Source of the DNA: Chloroflexota bacterium
GTDB lineage: Bacteria > Chloroflexota > UBA11872
Direction: 5' to 3'
Length of the DNA stretch: 10,251 nt
Assembly (NCBI GenBank): GCA_028875175.1
Contig: JAPPFO010000049.1
Span: forward strand, 1-10,251
A program made the translations under genes and the position numbers. Under the pieces are notes generated by a model that had not been told where the DNA came from, made no database searches, and worked only from the letters and a program-made list of their open reading frames with translations. Shown one piece after another: positions 6,762 to 10,251 of this stretch (position 1 is its first letter; each line of letters begins with the position of its first letter).

Positions 6762-6807
6762 GAGCCTCGCCGTCGTCTCAGTCGGCGTCAGTCTATCCGC
6801 GAGGCTC
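6762..6807 (-). promoter_or_regulatory. Inverted repeat covering the ribosome binding site of the NAD operon
   Basis: On the minus-strand transcript GAGCCTCGC (6807-6799) can pair perfectly with GCGAGGCTC (6770-6762), a 9-bp stem with a 28-nt loop. The downstream arm contains the GAGG Shine-Dalgarno of the amidase gene and ends 1 nt before its GTG start, so folding would block ribosome binding. The pairing is seen directly; a regulatory role is inference. It does not match a riboswitch class I can name. Confidence 0.4.
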
Positions 6808-6845
6808 GGCCGCCAGGCCGGCGGTAGCGTTTCGTACAGAGAACG

Positions 6846-6864
6846 TGAAGTCCCTTCATATACT
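6846..6864 (+). promoter_or_regulatory. Possible -10 box of the HtrA-type protease gene with adjoining inverted repeat
   Basis: TATACT (6859-6864) matches the -10 consensus at 5 of 6 positions and would give a start near 6871 and a leader of about 21 nt. No good -35 box is present at normal spacing. Directly upstream lies an inverted repeat, TGAAG-TCC-CTTCA (6846-6858), which would be well placed for an operator. The same AT-rich box reads GTATAT on the minus strand and could also serve the divergent NAD operon. No Shine-Dalgarno precedes the protease ATG. Confidence 0.35.
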
Positions 6865-6892
6865 CAAGGCAACTTGACTGGTTGACCGTCGC

Positions 6893-8071
6893 ATGTCGCA
6901 ATCGTCATCTCCTCGGCCTTCGTTGGCCCTATCCCGCTGGATCGTCGGGCTCCTGGCGCTCACCGTGGTCCTGGGCACTGGCGGCGGCGCGGTCAGCGGA
7001 TACTTGGCGGGTCGCGCGGCCGTTCCCGCTCCAACGCCGGCTCCGGTCGGGTCGCAGCCACAACTGTCCCCCGTGGCCACCGCCGCGGTCATCCCGGGCG
7101 CCGCGCCCACCTCTTACGTCAACCTGCTGGAAGAACTCATGCCCGCCGTCGTTACCGTCGAAGTGCGGCGAGGCGCGCTCAACCAGAGCTCCGGCATCGG
7201 CACCGGCTTCTTCTACACCACCGACGGCCGCATCCTCACCAACGCCCACGTGCTACCCGAGGACTCCAACGACGGCGTGCGCATCACCTTGTCCGACGGA
7301 CAGCGCATTTCCGCGACAATCCTTGGTCGCGATGTCTGGGGCGACGTCGCCATCCTCCAGGCCGAGGGCGGCCCCTTCCCGGCCCTGGAACTGGCCGACG
7401 ATGCCGACCTGCGGGTTGGCGAACCCGTCCTGGCCATCGGCAGCCCGCGCAATTTCCGCAACACCGCCACCTCCGGCATCGTCAGCGGCCTTGATCGCCT
7501 CATCCCGCGAACCGTCAACACCGACAGCGGCCCCATGGCGATTCCGCTGCGCGGCCTCATCCAAACCGACGCCGCCGTCAACCAGGGCAACAGCGGCGGC
7601 CCGCTAGTCACCGCCGACGGCCGCGTCATCGGCATCAACACCGCCGTGCAGTCCAACGCCAACGACATCGGCTTCGCCCTGCCCATCGCCGACATCATCC
7701 GACGCCTGCCGGAGCTCGAATCCACAGGAACCGTTGAGCGCGGTCTTCTCGGCGTCCGATATCAGTTGGTCGATCCCGAACTCGACAGCTTTGCCGGCAC
7801 GCCCTATCCCTATGCCGTGGCGGTCAGCGCCGTCATGCCGGATACCACCGCCGAAGCCGCCGGCGTCCGCGCCGGCGATCTGATCGTGGCCGTCAACGGC
7901 CAGGCCTTGACTCGCGACTTCAACCTGTCGCACGCCATCGACGGCGCGCGCGTCGGCGAACCAGTCACCCTCTCCGTCCGGCGCATGGGCCAGGAGTTGG
8001 ACCTCCAGGCCACGCTCACGCCGCGGCCGCGCGCAACCAGCACCACGCCCCGGGTCCTGCCCCCGAGCTAA
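6893..8071 (+). CDS. Membrane-anchored HtrA/DegP-type serine protease with one PDZ domain
   Basis: A 392-aa trypsin-like (S1C) protease that degrades or handles misfolded proteins outside the cytoplasmic membrane. An N-terminal signal-anchor helix (about 15-40) is followed by a Pro/Ala-rich linker (43-72), the protease domain (about 75-270) and a single PDZ domain (about 285-377), then a short Arg/Pro/Thr-rich tail. The catalytic triad is intact: His119 in TNAHV, Asp151 in GDVAIL and Ser234 in GNSGGP; the conserved IQTDAAVNQGNSGGPL and GFALPI blocks are present. In the PDZ domain the AEAAGVRAGDLIVAVNGQ run (320-337) is typical of HtrA proteins. ATG at 6893 is the only sensible start and lacks a Shine-Dalgarno, so the message may be nearly leaderless or initiated weakly. 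It is divergent from the NAD operon. Assignment to DegP, DegQ or DegS subtype is not possible from sequence alone; the one-PDZ, anchored layout is common outside Proteobacteria. Confidence 0.93.
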   Translation: MSQSSSPRPSLALSRWIVGLLALTVVLGTGGGAVSGYLAGRAAVPAPTPAPVGSQPQLSPVATAAVIPGAAPTSYVNLLEELMPAVVTVEVRRGALNQSSGIGTGFFYTTDGRILTNAHVLPEDSNDGVRITLSDGQRISATILGRDVWGDVAILQAEGGPFPALELADDADLRVGEPVLAIGSPRNFRNTATSGIVSGLDRLIPRTVNTDSGPMAIPLRGLIQTDAAVNQGNSGGPLVTADGRVIGINTAVQSNANDIGFALPIADIIRRLPELESTGTVERGLLGVRYQLVDPELDSFAGTPYPYAVAVSAVMPDTTAEAAGVRAGDLIVAVNGQALTRDFNLSHAIDGARVGEPVTLSVRRMGQELDLQATLTPRPRATSTTPRVLPPS

Positions 8072-8087
8072 CCCGGTCACGCCACCG

Positions 8088-8105
8088 GCCAGCCGCTAGG
8101 CTGGC
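8088..8105 (+). terminator. Hairpin after the HtrA-type protease gene
   Basis: GCCAGCC (8088-8094), a GCTA loop and GGCTGGC (8099-8105) form a perfect 7-bp GC-rich stem starting 17 nt after the stop codon. There is no T tract behind it, so it is an imperfect intrinsic terminator or a 3'-end stabilising hairpin. The rest of the 204-nt gap to the ligase gene shows no promoter I would defend. Confidence 0.4.
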
Positions 8106-8275
8106 GCCCAATCCGCAATCCGGGATCGCTGTGGCCGCCTGTCGACGAAGGAGTTGCCCTTCGCCGCCTGCCTCCGGGCCACGTTGGCGCCACGCGCCGT
8201 GCATACTCTCGCTGTTGCCGTGAAGATTCCGATATGGGCCTGTGCGCCGGTGGCTGAGCAGGTCGGAGGCGCTGT

Positions 8276-9421
8276 GTGGACGACACCATAATCAAGCTGG
8301 GCATCGAAGAGGAGTTCTTCCTCGTCGATCCCGAATCCCGCGACCTCCTGGCCGATCCCGACCTTCGCATCTTCGAGGCGTGCGAGACGCAGAGCGGCCC
8401 GCACAAGTTCGTCAGGGAGTTCCTGCGCACCCAGATCGAGTCCAACTCCCGCGTCTGCGACTCCGTGGCCGATGTGCGTACCGCGCTGCTCGAGACGCGC
8501 AGCACTGTCATCCGGACCGCCGAAACCTACGGCGCCGCCGTCATGGCCGCTTCAACTCACCCCTTCGCCGACTGGCGGGAACAAGCCCCCACCCCGCGCG
8601 AACGCTACGAGCGCTTCGCCGTCACCTACCAGGACAGCGTCCGGCGATTCATCATCAGCGGCATGCACATCCACGCGGGCTTCGGCGATCCCGATTCCCG
8701 CATCCGCGTCATGACCGCCATCCGCCGCTACCTGCCCATCCTCCACGCCCTGTCCGCCTCCTCGCCCTTCGTCGAAGGCCGCGAAACCGGCTTCAAGTCC
8801 TACCGCCTCAATCTCATGACCGGCCTTCCCCGCACCAGCCTGCCCGGCCCCCTCGGGTCCCGCGCCGACTTCGACCGCCTGGTGGCCGACTACCAGCGCA
8901 TGGACTTCATCGGCGACGCCAGCGAACTCTGGTGGGACATCCGCCCCTCCGGCAAATTCCCCACCATCGAAATGCGCATCTGCGACGTCTGCACCCGCAT
9001 CGACGACGCCATGTGCATCGTCGCCCTCTACGCGTCCTTAGTCCGCTACCTGCTCCGCCAGGATCAGGCCGGCCAGCTGCCCCCCGAGCCGCCCACCGAG
9101 ATCATTGCCGAGAACCGCTGGCTCGCCCAGCGCTACGGCGTCCTCGCCTTCTTCGGCGACGACAAGGGCGGCGGCCGCAAGGACATCATCGACATCACCC
9201 AGGAACTCGTGGACACCCTTGCTGACGATGCCCGCGCCCTCGGCTGCGAACCCGAGCTGCGCCACGCCCTCACCATCATCGCCGAAGGCACCGGCGCCGA
9301 CCGCCAGGTCGACCTCTACCGCCTGCGCCGCCTCGAAGGCGACTCCCACGACGAAGCGCTGCTAAAGGTCGTCGACCACGTCCTCGCCGAGACCCGCGCC
9401 AGCATCGAACCAGCGGCCTGA
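8276..9421 (+). CDS. Carboxylate-amine ligase of the glutamate-cysteine ligase family 2 (YbdK-like)
   Basis: A 381-aa ATP-grasp-related ligase of the GCS2 family, whose members join a carboxylate (often glutamate) to an amine with ATP. Family landmarks are LGIEEEFFLVDPES at the N-terminus (8-21), SGMHIHAGFGDPD (128-140), LSASSPFVEGRETGFKSYR (159-177), LPRTSLPGP (184-192) and WDIRPSGKFPTIEMRICDVC (220-239), which carries metal- and ATP-binding acidic residues. E. coli YbdK shows weak glutamate-cysteine ligase activity in vitro and has no settled role; some relatives work in thiol or natural-product synthesis. No glutathione synthetase, mycothiol or ergothioneine gene is nearby, so the substrate is open. 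GTG at 8276 is the start, with a strong GGAGG (8265-8269) 6 nt upstream; another frame is open over much of the gene but lacks family motifs. The stop faces the methyltransferase stop across 23 nt. Confidence 0.9.
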   Translation: MDDTIIKLGIEEEFFLVDPESRDLLADPDLRIFEACETQSGPHKFVREFLRTQIESNSRVCDSVADVRTALLETRSTVIRTAETYGAAVMAASTHPFADWREQAPTPRERYERFAVTYQDSVRRFIISGMHIHAGFGDPDSRIRVMTAIRRYLPILHALSASSPFVEGRETGFKSYRLNLMTGLPRTSLPGPLGSRADFDRLVADYQRMDFIGDASELWWDIRPSGKFPTIEMRICDVCTRIDDAMCIVALYASLVRYLLRQDQAGQLPPEPPTEIIAENRWLAQRYGVLAFFGDDKGGGRKDIIDITQELVDTLADDARALGCEPELRHALTIIAEGTGADRQVDLYRLRRLEGDSHDEALLKVVDHVLAETRASIEPAA

Positions 9422-9444
9422 CGCTCCGTGGCTGCGCCGGGCAA

Positions 9445-10251
9445 TCACGTCCTGGCGACCACGACGAAGTGTGCGGACATTCCAAGCAGCGTCGGCTCCT
9501 CTTCGACAGAGCGAATCAAATCCATAAGCTGCGCTCGCTTCACAGGGTCCGACATTCGCCCATCCAAGTCTGTGGCCACGGCCCCCGGTCCCTGCACCGC
9601 ATAAGTGCCCGGTTGCCCGAACCCCGCCTCGCGTACCTCCCGCTCGAGCTCCTCCGGCCGGTGAAAGAACCCCGTGGTGAAGTAGCCGACGTCATCCGGC
9701 CGCCCGCGATGCTGCCCCTCCTCGAGATCGCGACGCAGGATCGAAACGAAGTCCGGGTCGTCGATGTAGCCCTCGGTGAGTCCGTCCAGCAGCGAAGCAA
9801 ACCGGTTGATCGCCTTCGCGATCACCACGCCCCCCGGCTTCAACACGCGGTATGCCTCGCCCAACGCCGCCATCCGGTCGTCTCTCGCCGTCAGGTGGTA
9901 CAGCGGCCCCATCAGCAGCACCGCGTCCGTGCTCTCGTCAGCCTGATCGAGCGAACGCGCGTCGCCCAACCTCACGCTTGCCAGCGGATGCTCCGGCTGC
10001 GACCTGGACGCCTCCCGCGCCTGCGCCACGTGCTTTTCAACGGGATCGATCAGATGGACCTCATAACCGTTCGCCGCCAGCCAGCACGCATACCGCCCCG
10101 GCCCACCGCCCACATCCAGCACCACCCCCGGCGCCGCCGGCAGAAACCGCCCAAGCAACTCCCGCATCCGCGCAAGCTCAAGCGGCCCCGCCCCCCGAAC
10201 CAACCGCCCCGCCTCGTCAATCCCCTCGTAATACGAAAGAATCTCCCGGCC
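9445..10251 (-). CDS. Class I SAM-dependent methyltransferase, 5' end outside window
   Basis: The frame stays open to the right edge, and the TTG at 10203 lies inside coding sequence (EAGRL), so the gene starts beyond the window; about 268 residues are visible. The opening residues (EILSYYEGIDEAGRL) are typical of the N-terminus of a subgroup of small-molecule methyltransferases, so little is probably missing. The SAM-binding motif I reads VLDVGGGPGRYACWLA, followed by the acidic end of the second strand in EVHLIDPVEKHV, a motif around LLMGPLYHLTARDDR, and the post-motif helix and strand EAYRVLKPGGVVIAKAINR. The C-terminal half (FFHRPEELEREVREAGF) matches the lid of UbiE/Methyltransf_11-25 type enzymes. 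Substrate specificity cannot be deduced. It converges on the YbdK-like ligase gene, so the two are not co-transcribed. Confidence 0.88.
   Translation of the reverse strand, partial: GREILSYYEGIDEAGRLVRGAGPLELARMRELLGRFLPAAPGVVLDVGGGPGRYACWLAANGYEVHLIDPVEKHVAQAREASRSQPEHPLASVRLGDARSLDQADESTDAVLLMGPLYHLTARDDRMAALGEAYRVLKPGGVVIAKAINRFASLLDGLTEGYIDDPDFVSILRRDLEEGQHRGRPDDVGYFTTGFFHRPEELEREVREAGFGQPGTYAVQGPGAVATDLDGRMSDPVKRAQLMDLIRSVEEEPTLLGMSAHFVVVART

Noticed and set aside
8184..8236. Promoter boxes upstream of the YbdK-like gene (TTGGCG, CATACT, GATATG)
   Set aside because: No pair has spacing close to 17 nt, so no promoter call is justified.
8242..9225. 327-codon plus-strand frame overlapping the YbdK-like gene
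   Set aside because: Extremely Arg/Pro/His-rich translation; the 8276 frame has the GCS2 signatures and a strong Shine-Dalgarno.
9422..9444. Bidirectional terminator between the two convergent genes
   Set aside because: The 23-nt gap contains no convincing stem and no T tract on either strand.

Overview
The window is a GC-rich, densely packed stretch of bacterial chromosome holding nine protein genes, two of them cut by the window edges. No mobile element, CRISPR array, rRNA or tRNA was seen. The tail of a GlmL/MutL-like protein followed by a beta-rich partner, a YbdK-type ligase, and frequent GTG/TTG starts suggest a Chloroflexota bacterium. That assignment rests on remembered family similarity, not on a search.

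Layout. (1) Positions 3-1806, plus strand: the C-terminal part of a GlmL/MutL-like ASKHA-fold protein, overlapping by 11 nt a 364-aa beta-rich protein with a KOW-like end. (2) Positions 1813-3456, minus strand: argS, a 547-aa arginyl-tRNA synthetase whose HIGH and KMSKS signatures are both strongly altered. (3) Positions 3457-3696: a divergent intergenic region with weak promoter-like boxes. (4) Positions 3697-4230, plus strand: a small zinc-ribbon, two-helix membrane, TPR protein. (5) Positions 6760-4183, minus strand: a three-gene operon of a nitrilase-family amidase (the likely glutaminase half of NAD+ synthetase), nadE, and a sugar-phosphate isomerase/epimerase-like TIM barrel. (6) Positions 6761-6892: a second divergent region with hairpins and a -10-like box. 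(7) Positions 6893-8071, plus strand: a membrane-anchored HtrA/DegP-type protease with one PDZ domain. (8) Positions 8276-9421, plus strand: a glutamate-cysteine-ligase-family 2 (YbdK-like) carboxylate-amine ligase. (9) Positions 9445-10251, minus strand: a class I SAM-dependent methyltransferase that runs off the right edge.

Functionally this is mostly housekeeping: tRNA charging, the last step of NAD synthesis with ammonia supply, and envelope protein quality control, with several poorly characterised genes. No defence or secondary-metabolite system is visible. The points most worth checking are the missing HIGH histidines in ArgRS, the physically split glutamine-dependent NAD+ synthetase with a hairpin over its ribosome binding site, the uncharacterised GlmL-partner protein, and a clear change of GC skew from G-rich to C-rich on the plus strand across the window.
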